From the NCBI GenBank assembly GCA_910585665.1, contig CAJUFI010000054.1, positions 1-32,123 of the forward strand: a DNA stretch of 32,123 nt, written 5' to 3'. This document shows, in pieces, positions 7,411-15,477 of the stretch. The position numbers were made by a program, and so were the translations under genes. A model generated the notes under the pieces. The model saw only the letters and a program-made list of their open reading frames with translations, searched no databases and was not told where the DNA came from. Position 1 is the first letter of the stretch. Each line of letters begins with the position of its first letter. Origin of the DNA: an uncultured Acetatifactor sp. (GTDB lineage: Bacteria; Bacillota; Clostridia; Lachnospirales; Lachnospiraceae).

Positions 7411-8730
7411 TAACCTCCTCCCCCCATTCCATCAGCAGCGCGCAGCTGCCCGCCACAGTGGGCGTGGCAAAGGACGTGCCCGTGACCGGCGTATACCCCC
7501 CGTAGATATCCGGCGCGAGGATGCCCACCCCCGGCGCGGCCAGGTCCGGCTTGGCCAGCCCTGCCGCCACCACGCCGATGGTCCGGTTGGCATCCGCGTA
7601 TCCCCTTCCGGAAAAGTCCGCGTACGCCTCATAGACACTGTCGTAAGCGCCCACGGAGATGACCTTCGACGCCGTGGCGGGAATCGTCAGGGTCACATCC
7701 GGCGTGGAACCGTAAAAACCCGTCCCCCCGGCGCGCACCACCGCGGAGGGCAGATAAAAATAGTAGCGCCCCGTCACCACCTGCATAGGCTCGATGCGTA
7801 TCGTCCATACTCCGCTGTTGATGTAATTCCGATTCACCGGAAGCATCTCGAAATAAATCTCCTCCGCCACCGCATAAGGGGCAGGCTTCCCGAAATACAC
7901 CAGTATCTCCGTCTGTTCCAGGCGCAGGGTGTACTTCCCGCCGTTGACCATCTCAGGCAGCTGCGTCTCCTGTCCGCCGGGGGAGCGCAGGAAGATGCGG
8001 TACTCGTCACAATAATTCTTCCACAGCTGGACATTCAGTGTGCGCTCATACTCCGCCACCGACAATTCCGCGGACACAGGCCGGGCAATCATCCCGATTT
8101 TGTTGGTCACGGTCCCGCTGCCCTCCGATGCCCCTCCTCGCCCCGTGTTGACCGTATTCCGCTCCCGCAGCAGGCTGCCCGCCAGATGCCCGTTGCTGTT
8201 CCCTTCGTTCCCGCTGCCCACACAGATCACCGTGCGCCCCATCTCTGCCGAATTGTCCAGGAACCGCTCTATCAGGGAGCTGCCGTCATGGGCCCCGTAA
8301 GTGTTGCCGAAGCTCAGGTTGACAACGAGGGGCATCCGCATCTCTATGGCTTTCCGAACGACATAGGTCACCGCCCGCATGATTTCCGTCGTCCGGGGAA
8401 ATGAATTGACGTCCGGCTGTCCCAGCTTCACGATCAGCAGTTCCGCTTCCGGCGCCACCCCGGAATACGACGCGCTGTTCCCCGCGGCAATCCCCGCCAC
8501 CGCCGTCCCGTGCCCGCTGGTGTCCACGCTGGGCAGCAGCTGGAACTGTTCCTGCATGGAGAACGTCTCCAGGGCCCTGTCAATCTGTTCGGAATCGAAT
8601 TCCACCCCCATCCGGAATCCCGCGGGGGGATGCCGGGAAATACCGTCCGGCTGCAAGGTCTGATCCCACAGATAACGGATTCTGGTGCCCCCGTCCCTGT
8701 TCCGGAATTCCGGCAGCCTATAGTCGATTC
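7394..8730 (-). pseudogene. S8 subtilisin-like protease, downstream part (His and Ser motifs)
   Basis: Continues the gene begun at 10770. Immediately after the element the frame reads GIDYRLPEFR, the expected continuation of the catalytic Asp motif VLDSG. One extra A in the AAA near 8700-8702 then shifts the frame. After it come the catalytic His motif DTSGHGTAVAG, the oxyanion Asn in GSGNEGN and the catalytic Ser motif GTSFATPTVAG. The protein ends abruptly at MEWGEEVIIRLR, whereas relatives continue about 50 residues. So there are three lesions: insertion, frameshift and 3' truncation. Clostridial relatives include the Csp germination proteases; this copy is unlikely to be active. Confidence 0.85.
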
Positions 8731-8752
8731 CCTCTGCTGTCCGGCGGATGCA

Positions 8753-8772
8753 AAAAGGCCCTGGCAGGCCGA
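8753..8772 (-). terminator. Possible terminator of the recombinase gene
   Basis: On the minus strand GGCC TGCCAG GGCC is followed by TTTTT just after the recombinase stop. The stem is only four pairs, so this is tentative. Confidence 0.3.
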
Positions 8773-8776
8773 CGCC

Positions 8777-10330
8777 TCATCCGTCCTTCCAGCTTATCTC
8801 CGGCTTCTGCCCCTCCCTGGCGGCAATCTGCCGGATGAATCGCTTCGCCGTCTCACGGGTCAGCTCGGAAAGCCCGAAATACGCCGCCAATCCTTCCACG
8901 CCTGGCTCTGTCTCCAAATCCGCCTCTAAAGCCTTTATGGCCGCTTCCGTTTCCGCTAGCCGGGACGTGGCCTGGGCAATGCTGCGGTTTATGGCATCCA
9001 GGCTGCCCCCAAGCTCCTTCGCCCTCCCACCGTCGATTCCCACTGCGCCTTTTTCCAGAGAATATTGTTCATAGGTCTCTCTCTTCCGCAGGTGCAGGGC
9101 CCGCAGCCCGCTTTGTTCCGTCCTTCTCTCCTCTCTTCGCTTCTCAAGACGCCCCTCCAGTTCCCGCCGCCGCTCCTCCCATATCCGCTCCAAATCCGGC
9201 AGCTCCTCCAGATGCCGCAGAAGCTCATACAGCACATACTGTTCCAGGAACATCGCATTCAGCTTCCTGACGCACCCTTCCATGGGATTCACATACAGGC
9301 TCGGGCAGCAAAAATAGGGGTTGCACCCTCTGCGCAGATACAAGTTCCTACCGCAGCAGCCGCACACCAGCATGCCGCTGAGCGGATGTCTGCCGCCCCT
9401 GTCCGATGCCCGGCCTGTGCCCCGCCCTTTCTGGACTTCCTCGAACACTTCCCGGCTGATGATGGGGGCATGGTGATCCCGGAACACCTTCCACTCGCTT
9501 CGGGGCCTGGCGCATGTCCTGCCTCCCACCTGCTCCTTGTATGTCTTCCCGTATACCATATCCCCCACGTATGCCCTGTTCTTAAGGATGGCGCAGATTG
9601 TGCCGCTTCCCCATGCGAATCCGTTCCCTTTGGCCTTTCGGCTGGTCCTGCCCTTCTCCATCTTATGCTCTATGGGGGTCTTGACGCCCTCCTGATTAAA
9701 AATCTTCGCTATCTGTGCGGAAGACATGCCCTCTGTGGTCATCCGGAAGATGCGTCTCACAATCTCCGCTTCCTCTTCCTCTATCACAAGCCTGTGCCTG
9801 TCCCCGGGCGCCTTTTCGTACCCGAAAGGACAGTTTGCGCTGATGAAGAGCCCCCGCGCCTTTCCGGCTGCCAGGGAGGACTTCACCTTGACGGACAGGT
9901 CTTTGCTGTAGAGGTCGTAGAGGAGGTTTCGGAACGACACCTCCAGCTCCCCCACATGTCCGCCGCATTCTTCGCTGTCATATCCATCGTTCACGGAGAT
10001 GAACCTCACGCCCATGAACGGGAATATTTGCTCCAGGTAAGAGCCAAGCTCGATATAGTCTCTGGAAAACCGTGAAAAATCCTTCACAATGATGCAGTCC
10101 ACCGCAGATTCCTTCACAAGCTCCAGCAATGCCATGACTCCGGGTCTGCGAAGGTTCGTGCCGGAATAGCCGTCATCCCGGAACTCTATGATCCTATATT
10201 TCTCAAAATGCTCCTCCACGAACCTGTGGAGCAATATCCGTTGGGTTCGGATGCTGTCGCTCTCTTTCCCGGACTCTCCGTCCTCTTTGGACAGGCGCAT
10301 ATAAAGGGCAATCCTCAGCTCTCTGTCCAT
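8777..10330 (-). CDS. Large serine recombinase
   Basis: A 517-residue site-specific recombinase. Residues 1-150 form the resolvase catalytic domain: catalytic Ser14 in YMRLSKED, with D-FSRFSRD near 84-91 and the DDGYSG motif at 52-57. Residues about 160-300 are the recombinase (DNA-binding) domain with GSGTICAILKNRAYVGD. A zinc ribbon follows (Cys323, Cys326, Cys341/342, Cys353), then a charged coiled coil (about 370-475). It catalyses strand exchange between attachment sites through a 5' phosphoserine link. AGGAGG lies six bases before the ATG at 10330. It is the only gene of the element at 8731-10387 and presumably catalyses its integration or excision. The gene is intact, unlike its host. 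Confidence 0.93.
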   Translation of the reverse strand: MDRELRIALYMRLSKEDGESGKESDSIRTQRILLHRFVEEHFEKYRIIEFRDDGYSGTNLRRPGVMALLELVKESAVDCIIVKDFSRFSRDYIELGSYLEQIFPFMGVRFISVNDGYDSEECGGHVGELEVSFRNLLYDLYSKDLSVKVKSSLAAGKARGLFISANCPFGYEKAPGDRHRLVIEEEEAEIVRRIFRMTTEGMSSAQIAKIFNQEGVKTPIEHKMEKGRTSRKAKGNGFAWGSGTICAILKNRAYVGDMVYGKTYKEQVGGRTCARPRSEWKVFRDHHAPIISREVFEEVQKGRGTGRASDRGGRHPLSGMLVCGCCGRNLYLRRGCNPYFCCPSLYVNPMEGCVRKLNAMFLEQYVLYELLRHLEELPDLERIWEERRRELEGRLEKRREERRTEQSGLRALHLRKRETYEQYSLEKGAVGIDGGRAKELGGSLDAINRSIAQATSRLAETEAAIKALEADLETEPGVEGLAAYFGLSELTRETAKRFIRQIAAREGQKPEISWKDG

Positions 10331-10387
10331 GGCCGGCCTCCTGCGCTTCCCGAATCCTGCCGATCTGGCAACCCCTTGACGCCATCC

Positions 10388-10770
10388 CCGCTGTCCAGGA
10401 CTGCGATCAGCACTCCTTTTCCGGACAGGTTCGGGTCGCGGAGGGTCACCTGGGGGATGCAGGAACTGTCCGTAGGCATTTCCGCGCCGTAGAAATACCG
10501 CTTCGGCTTCTCCACATATTCAATCTCCTCCAGCTCCACCATCCTGTCCACCAGCTGCTCCGGCACCGTCAGCAGCGCATACCCCGCGATCAGATATTCC
10601 ACCACCACCCCCAAAGCCTCCAGCGCGTCCAGGCTGCCATGGTATTTCACGATCAGCTCCCAGGTGCGTTCCTGGGTGTCGAACCCCACGTTCAGCTCCT
10701 CCGTCCGCTCCCTGGTCTCCTCCGGTGTCTGTAGGGCCAGCTGTAGCAAATCTTCCAACTTCTGGTTCAT
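10388..10770 (-). pseudogene. S8 subtilisin-like protease, upstream part (Asp motif)
   Basis: Beginning of the interrupted protease. The start at 10770 (MNQKLEDLLQLALQ) has AAAGGA upstream. Residues 1-95 form a prodomain-like region (VKYHGSLDALEALGVVVEYL, LTVPEQLVDRM). The mature domain begins before SGKGVLIAVLDS, the catalytic Asp motif, at residues about 116-127. The serine-recombinase element enters in the next codon, so translation runs into 23 foreign residues and stops. Joined with 8730-7394, and with one base removed, the gene would encode about 572 residues, the normal length for clostridial S8 peptidases except for its missing C-terminus. The LRR gene lies upstream on the same strand. 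Confidence 0.85.
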
Positions 10771-10867
10771 ATCCCGACATCCTTTCCCGGAAGCAGGCCG
10801 CGGCCTCTCCCGGTCATTCCTAGATTTCCGTTCCTTCAAATATATGCCGGAATATGCCGCAGGTTCC

Positions 10868-12223
10868 TCACATTATGAAGATATCGTCCCACTTCCGCTC
10901 CTCCCCGTATCCGATGCCCCGAAGCTCCTTCAGATTTTCCGCAGGCTCCAGATTCCTGACGGGATTTCCCGTGATGTCCAGGTACTGTAGATGGGGAAGC
11001 TGCTCCACGAATCCGATGTCCTCCAAATCCATGGAAATCAGATACAGTTCCCTCAAGTTCGGGAAACCGTCAAAGATATCACAGTGTTCCGACAGACTGA
11101 CCCTGCCGCTGTCCCTGTCCGCCGGATCCTCCAGGAGGACGATACCGTTCAGGGACAGGACTTCCAGCTTTTCATTCTCCGGCATTCTGTCAAAATCCAG
11201 GCCCAGTCGGCAGCCATTCAGATACAGATACCGCAGGGTCGGGATGCCGAACAGCCCCTCGGCCCAATCGGCTATCTCGACATCCTCCAGGCTTAAGGAT
11301 ATCAGCTTCGGCATCTTTTCCACAAAGTCTATGCTCTCCAGCCCACAGGCACCGATTTTCAGCAATTCCAGCTCTCCCAGGGACAGAAGTGGCCCGTAAT
11401 CCCTCAGCCCCCTGCACCCTTCCAGAATCAGCCCCTGGAGTCCCGGAAGGCGTTTTAAGACAGATATGTCATCCAGCCCTTCGCAGCACACAGACAGATA
11501 TTTCAGGTTCGGAAAACTTTCTATGCCCTCCAGATTCCTTATGGAGGCATCCCCCTCTATGCCAAGCTCCGTGATTCTCTCCGGATAGGGGATGATATCC
11601 GTGAACTCATTCACGGTATTCCGCGAATGGATGCCGGACAGATTCTCAAGCCCCCGCAGGTCGTCCGAGCCCAGGCTGCCGTCCACGAAGACCCACTCCA
11701 ATCCCCGGAAAAAGGCCAGATCCGAGAAATCCGGCTCCAGATCCTCCGGGCAGGCGAAGGAGCTCACATACCCGTGGTTCAGCTGATAAGACACCAGCCC
11801 TCCGGCCCTGTCAATCTGGATAGATGTCAGGCTTGCGTATTCCTCCGGGCTGATGTCCTCCGGCTTCTTCTCCCAGATGATCTCAGCTATCCGGCGGAAG
11901 AAATCCGAGCGCGGGCCTTCTGCCGGATCCCGCGGGGCTTTCGGGTCTTTCGGCTCGTTTGCCTGGATGTTGTCCGATCCCTGACCTGGTCTGCTTTCCT
12001 CTGTATTCTTTTCTGCCGCATCTGCCCGCGGCATGGCCTTCGCCCCTGCCTCTTTCTGCTGCGCGTCCGCTTCTTCCACATCCTCCGCAAGCCGCAGCCA
12101 ATCCAAGATTCTGGCCCGGCCCAGAAAACCCGCAGCCAGCAAAGCCCCGCAGAAGATTCCCATCGCAATCACTGTCCTCTTTCTGCCTCCCGTTCTGCCC
12201 TTTTCCTCATTTGTCCCTGCCAC
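10868..12223 (-). CDS. Membrane-anchored leucine-rich-repeat protein
   Basis: About 451 residues. One membrane helix near the N-terminus (TVIAMGIFCGALLAAGFLG), then an Ala/Glu/Lys/Pro-rich linker to about residue 100, then at least ten irregular leucine-rich repeats (for example FPNLKYLSVCCEGLDDIS, LRYLYLNGCRLG, LRELYLISMDLEDIG) to the C-terminus. Such proteins display a binding surface outside the cell; the partner is unknown. A GTG at 12232 lies too close to AGGAG, while the GTG at 12223 is ten bases from it, so I prefer the latter. The gene overlaps the end of gatD by 17 bases, which suggests translational coupling in the murT-gatD operon. The last repeat ends directly before the stop. Confidence 0.85.
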   Translation of the reverse strand: MAGTNEEKGRTGGRKRTVIAMGIFCGALLAAGFLGRARILDWLRLAEDVEEADAQQKEAGAKAMPRADAAEKNTEESRPGQGSDNIQANEPKDPKAPRDPAEGPRSDFFRRIAEIIWEKKPEDISPEEYASLTSIQIDRAGGLVSYQLNHGYVSSFACPEDLEPDFSDLAFFRGLEWVFVDGSLGSDDLRGLENLSGIHSRNTVNEFTDIIPYPERITELGIEGDASIRNLEGIESFPNLKYLSVCCEGLDDISVLKRLPGLQGLILEGCRGLRDYGPLLSLGELELLKIGACGLESIDFVEKMPKLISLSLEDVEIADWAEGLFGIPTLRYLYLNGCRLGLDFDRMPENEKLEVLSLNGIVLLEDPADRDSGRVSLSEHCDIFDGFPNLRELYLISMDLEDIGFVEQLPHLQYLDITGNPVRNLEPAENLKELRGIGYGEERKWDDIFIM

Positions 12224-12986
12224 TGTGCCCACTCTCCTGTCCTGTCTTCAAAATGCCCTCACTGTCCTGTGACGTATAGCGCTCCACGATATTACGGTTC
12301 GCCTGAATCTCCTGGGTATCGGGCAGGGCCGCCAGGGCCACGTCCACCCCGTACTTGCGCTTCAGCGCCCGCTCCAAAAGCCAGTCGCAGACCTCCGGAT
12401 TCTTCGGCAGAAGCGGGCCGTGCAGATATGTGGCGATGACATTACGGTAGACTACACCCTCATAATCACCATTCCCCGTATTCCCTTTTCCGAACAGCAC
12501 CTTGCCCAGGGGCGTATGGCTTCCGATGCAGGTGCGTCCGGCATGGTTCTCGAAGCCCACCACCGGCGTCCGGAAAAAGGGGCTCTCCAGGACAATGTTG
12601 CCCACCAGCCGCCCCGGGGCCCACTCTGTATGGATATCCAGTATGCCAAGGCCTTTCAGCATCTTCCCCTCGGCCCTGTAATACCGCCCCAGAAGCTGAT
12701 AGGCAGCGCACACCGCAAGCACCACGCCTCCGTCTTCCACGTAGCCCCGGAAATCCTGCCGAACCTTCCCCAGATGTCCCAGGGAGAGGGCCTGTCCTCT
12801 GTCGGAGCCGCCCCCCCAGGCAAGGATATCCAGCTTTCCAAAGTCCACCCTGTCCCCGGCCAGGAAGGATACGACCTCCGCCTCGATGCCACGCCACTGC
12901 AGGCGCTTTTTCAGGCACTGGACATTGCCCCGGTCTCCGTATAGATTGAAGAGGTCCGGATAGAGACACCCTATGGTCAGTTTCAT
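12207..12986 (-). CDS. gatD: Lipid II isoglutaminyl synthase, glutaminase subunit GatD
   Basis: A 259-residue class I (CobB/CobQ-like) glutamine amidotransferase. It releases ammonia from glutamine for MurT, which amidates the D-glutamate of lipid II in the cytoplasm. The N-terminus MKLTIGCLYPDLFNLYGDRG is typical. The nucleophile is Cys93 in VLAVCAAYQLLG, and His189 in ATYLHGPLLPKNP completes the dyad; both positions agree with characterised GatD. The ATG overlaps the murT stop by ATGA, so translation is coupled. GGAAGG lies upstream. About 25 residues at the C-terminus exceed the usual length and overlap the LRR gene. Confidence 0.95.
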   Translation of the reverse strand: MKLTIGCLYPDLFNLYGDRGNVQCLKKRLQWRGIEAEVVSFLAGDRVDFGKLDILAWGGGSDRGQALSLGHLGKVRQDFRGYVEDGGVVLAVCAAYQLLGRYYRAEGKMLKGLGILDIHTEWAPGRLVGNIVLESPFFRTPVVGFENHAGRTCIGSHTPLGKVLFGKGNTGNGDYEGVVYRNVIATYLHGPLLPKNPEVCDWLLERALKRKYGVDVALAALPDTQEIQANRNIVERYTSQDSEGILKTGQESGHSGRDK

Positions 12987-14341
12987 CTGCAGATGCCTTC
13001 CTTTCGCGCAGCCTGCATCTCATTCAGCATCCGGTTGGTCCGGTACAGGCCGGAATAATTCGTTATGATGTACAGGTTCTTGCTTCCCTGTCTGGTCAGC
13101 TCCTCCACGGCCGCTTTGACATTCGTGGTGGAACTGCAGAGGATGTCGTCGTACTTCAGGCAAAGCTCCATGTCCTGGCCCCGCTGCCCGCCTGTGACGA
13201 TGGAGACCGCCCCGGCATCCGCCAGGTACCGGTAATCCACGTCCCACAGCCAGGATACGTCCTCCCCGTCCACTTTCGCGTCATTAATCTGGATGACGAT
13301 GTCCTTCGGCTTCTCATCTCTTGAAATCAGGAAAATCTTCTGCTGGAACCCGATGGGATTCTTCGCCAGATATAGCTGCACATGAGCCTCGTTGATATGA
13401 TAGACGCATTCCCGCATATTGCCGTAGTCGAATTCCCGGATGGCACGGGCGAAACAGTCCCTGGGAGCGTCCGCCGCCTTCAGCGCCGCATAGGCGGAAA
13501 GCGTGTTGTACACATTGTAAGGCGCGTTGGCGCCGGACTCCACCCTCACGCCGTCCAGCACGAAAGCATACGCTCCGTCATGGTACGCCACATCCGTCAC
13601 GGTCACTTCCGGCCTGGGGCGCTCCAGTCCGCAGCCCGGACAGCGGTAGATGCCCAGCTGCCCGTAATGGACGAAATCATAGGCCAGCCGCCTGCCGCAA
13701 AAGGGACAGAACACGCCCTCGCCCATCCCCGTGGGCATCCCCTCCGCTATCTGCTCCCCGATGCCGAAGGTCACTGTCTGATGGCCGCACCGCAGGGCCA
13801 GCCCATAGGAACAGATATCATCGCAGTTGACTACAATTCTGGCTTTCGGGACGCTCTCCACAGCCTTCTGTATCCTGTCGCAGATTAGGTCCACCTCTCC
13901 CGTGCGGTCCAGCTGATCCCTGAACACATTGGTCAGGATCACGCAATCCGGCTTCAGTTTCGGGAAGACTTTCACCGATGCCATCTCGTCCACTTCGATG
14001 CAGGCATAGTCCGCATCCAGCTTCCCGCTGGCGCGGGCCGCCAGGACGAACGCCGTGATCACGCCGTCCATGAGATTCGCCCCCAGCCTGTTGCAGACCG
14101 TCCTCTGGCCTGACTCCTCCAGCACATGGGCCAGGATGTGGTTGGTGGTGGTCTTGCCGTTGGTTCCCGTCACGGCGATGACTTTTCTGCGCACCATGCC
14201 GGACAGCTCCGCCAGAATCTCCGGATCGATCCGCCGGGCAATCTGTCCGGGAATCACGGAACCGCTTCCCCTGCCTGTCTTCCGCACTATCCAATATGCC
14301 AATTTCCCGCAAATAACCGCTATCCTACTACGTAGCTTCAT
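12983..14341 (-). CDS. murT: Lipid II isoglutaminyl synthase, Mur ligase subunit MurT
   Basis: A 452-residue Mur-ligase-like ATPase that amidates the alpha-carboxyl of lipid II D-glutamate using ammonia from GatD. It has the P-loop GTNGKTT (59-65), a zinc ribbon with Cys212, Cys215, Cys234 and Cys237 (the insertion typical of MurT), and the C-terminal DUF1727 domain with SWLWDVDYR (about 363-371) holding the conserved Asp. I chose the start at 14341 because MKLRSRIAVICGK matches the family and AAAGGTGG lies upstream. A frame reaching to 14620 adds 93 residues that look non-homologous and include a dispersed repeat. The gene is first of the murT-gatD-LRR operon. Confidence 0.95.
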   Translation of the reverse strand: MKLRSRIAVICGKLAYWIVRKTGRGSGSVIPGQIARRIDPEILAELSGMVRRKVIAVTGTNGKTTTNHILAHVLEESGQRTVCNRLGANLMDGVITAFVLAARASGKLDADYACIEVDEMASVKVFPKLKPDCVILTNVFRDQLDRTGEVDLICDRIQKAVESVPKARIVVNCDDICSYGLALRCGHQTVTFGIGEQIAEGMPTGMGEGVFCPFCGRRLAYDFVHYGQLGIYRCPGCGLERPRPEVTVTDVAYHDGAYAFVLDGVRVESGANAPYNVYNTLSAYAALKAADAPRDCFARAIREFDYGNMRECVYHINEAHVQLYLAKNPIGFQQKIFLISRDEKPKDIVIQINDAKVDGEDVSWLWDVDYRYLADAGAVSIVTGGQRGQDMELCLKYDDILCSSTTNVKAAVEELTRQGSKNLYIITNYSGLYRTNRMLNEMQAARKEGICR

Positions 14342-14414
14342 CTTCCGCCACCTTTTTCCTTTCCCGCTCCTCCGCTGCCTATGCGGCGCCTGGCGCTTTC
14401 TTTTGTTTTTGACA

Positions 14415-14495
14415 CAATTTGACTTCGTGTTCCCGACAGGGCCTGAATGCTTACATTCCAACAGGTCTATCGGCAATAAGAACACGAAAGCGAAT
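14415..14495 (-). repeat. Dispersed ~80-bp repeat, copy A (murT leader)
   Basis: The reverse strand matches 18753-18832 at about 59 of 81 positions with one gap. Both copies can be read as LLP..L.CKH..P.GNTKSN, and several differences are synonymous in that frame. Here it lies 74-154 bases upstream of murT in the same orientation. Its role is unknown. Confidence 0.65.
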
Positions 14496-14663
14496 CGACT
14501 CTGCGGCTGGCCGTATCTCGCCTGCCTTACGATGATTCTAAGAAACGATTGTATCCATCGTGTAAAATCTTCCATAAGATTTTCCTTATAAAACCCTAAC
14601 AAACTCCTATCTGCCCTCACAAATCCCTGGAATACGGCATTTTAATGGCACTTTTATGGCGCG

Positions 14664-14699
14664 AAAAAAGACATATATAGCACCCACTATACATGTCTT
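14664..14699 (-). terminator. Intrinsic terminator after aat
   Basis: On the minus strand a 13-pair stem (AAGACATGTATAG, loop TGGGTG, CTATATATGTCTT with one G-U pair) is followed by a TTTTTT run. It lies 107 bases downstream of the aat stop and closes the clpS-clpA-aat unit before murT. Confidence 0.85.
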
Positions 14700-14805
14700 C
14701 TTTCTTCAATATCTATATGGCGGCTCGGAGCGCTATGGGCTGCATCGGAACGATAGCCGCCAGCTGCCCTATGCAGTCTGTTCCTTAAGTTCATCCCGGC
14801 CTGTC

Positions 14806-15459
14806 CTAACGCCCCGTGCCCTCCTGCAGCATCCTGTCATATTCTTCCCAGGATATGTATCTGCCGCCCATGCTCTCCAGATGCTCCGTATGGAACTGGC
14901 AGTCTATCAGCAGAAAATCGCTGCGCTCCAGCAGCTGCGCCCAGGCGATCAGTGCCATCTTGGAGCCGTTCTCCATCTCCGAGAACATGCTCTCCCCGAA
15001 AAAGCATCTGCCGATGGAGACGCCGTAGAGCCCCCCGGCCAGCTCCCCGTCCTCGAAGACCTCCACGCTGACAGCATATCCCGCTTCCTGGAGCCGACAG
15101 TAAGCCTCCTCCATCTCATCCGTGATCCAAGTCCCCTCTGCGAACTCCCTCTTCACCCGGCACCGATGGATGGTGTCCGCAAAATCCCTGTTCAGCGCCA
15201 GCCGGAACTCATGTCTCTTTGAAAATTTTTTCATGGAACGGGAGATATGTATCTCCTTCGGAAAAATCACGAACCGCTCCCTGGGGCACCACCACAGAAT
15301 CTCCTCCCCCGGATCATACCAGGGAAAGATTCCATGGGTATATGCCAGAAGAAGCCGCTCCACGCTCAGATCCCCGCCCACAGCCAGCAGCCCGTCCCTG
15401 CGGGCATAGATGGGGTTCGGGAAAGAAATCTCCCCTTCCCGCAAACGATAGACCGGCAT
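14806..15459 (-). CDS. aat: Leucyl/phenylalanyl-tRNA--protein transferase
   Basis: A 217-residue GNAT-fold enzyme. It moves Leu or Phe from aminoacyl-tRNA to proteins with N-terminal Lys or Arg, making type 2 N-degrons in the cytoplasm. It shows the conserved blocks FPNPIYARRDGLLAVGGDLS, AYTHGIFPWYDPGEEILWWC-P, HISRSMKKF, TWITDEMEEAY, GGLYGVSIGRCFFGESMFS, and LIDCQFHTEHLESMG at the C-terminus. Length matches the family (about 210-240). The gene begins 18 bases after the clpA stop; GGGAAG precedes the ATG. With clpS and clpA it completes the N-degron pathway apart from ClpP. Confidence 0.96.
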   Translation of the reverse strand: MPVYRLREGEISFPNPIYARRDGLLAVGGDLSVERLLLAYTHGIFPWYDPGEEILWWCPRERFVIFPKEIHISRSMKKFSKRHEFRLALNRDFADTIHRCRVKREFAEGTWITDEMEEAYCRLQEAGYAVSVEVFEDGELAGGLYGVSIGRCFFGESMFSEMENGSKMALIAWAQLLERSDFLLIDCQFHTEHLESMGGRYISWEEYDRMLQEGTGR

Positions 15460-15477
15460 ATCCTCACTTCCCTTCTG

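Larger units (their letters stand above)
8731..10387 (-). mobile_element. One-gene serine-recombinase element inserted in the S8 protease gene
   Basis: About 1,657 bp separate two halves of one protease gene. The upstream half ends ..GTC CTG GAC AGC GG (10388) and the downstream half resumes A ATC GAC TAT (8730). Joining them gives the canonical VLDSGIDY motif. Both junctions contain GG (10389-10388, and 8732-8731), the likely 2-bp crossover core. The element holds only the recombinase gene, starting 57 bases from one end and stopping about 46 bases from the other. The heptamer GGACAGC occurs next to the core in the target and four bases before it at the far end. Ends are inferred from the protein motif. 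Confidence 0.75.

Noticed and set aside
9065..10075. 336-residue plus-strand frame inside the recombinase gene
   Set aside because: Antisense shadow of the intact serine recombinase; no ribosome site or family motif.
8731..10387. Functional intervening element whose excision reconstitutes an active protease
   Set aside because: The extra A near 8700 and the missing C-terminus would leave the protease inactive even after precise excision.
14342..14620. 93-residue N-terminal extension of MurT
   Set aside because: Not homologous to MurT, contains the dispersed repeat, and a proper ribosome site precedes the ATG at 14341.
14656..15222. 188-residue plus-strand frame
   Set aside because: It covers the aat terminator and the antisense strand of aat.
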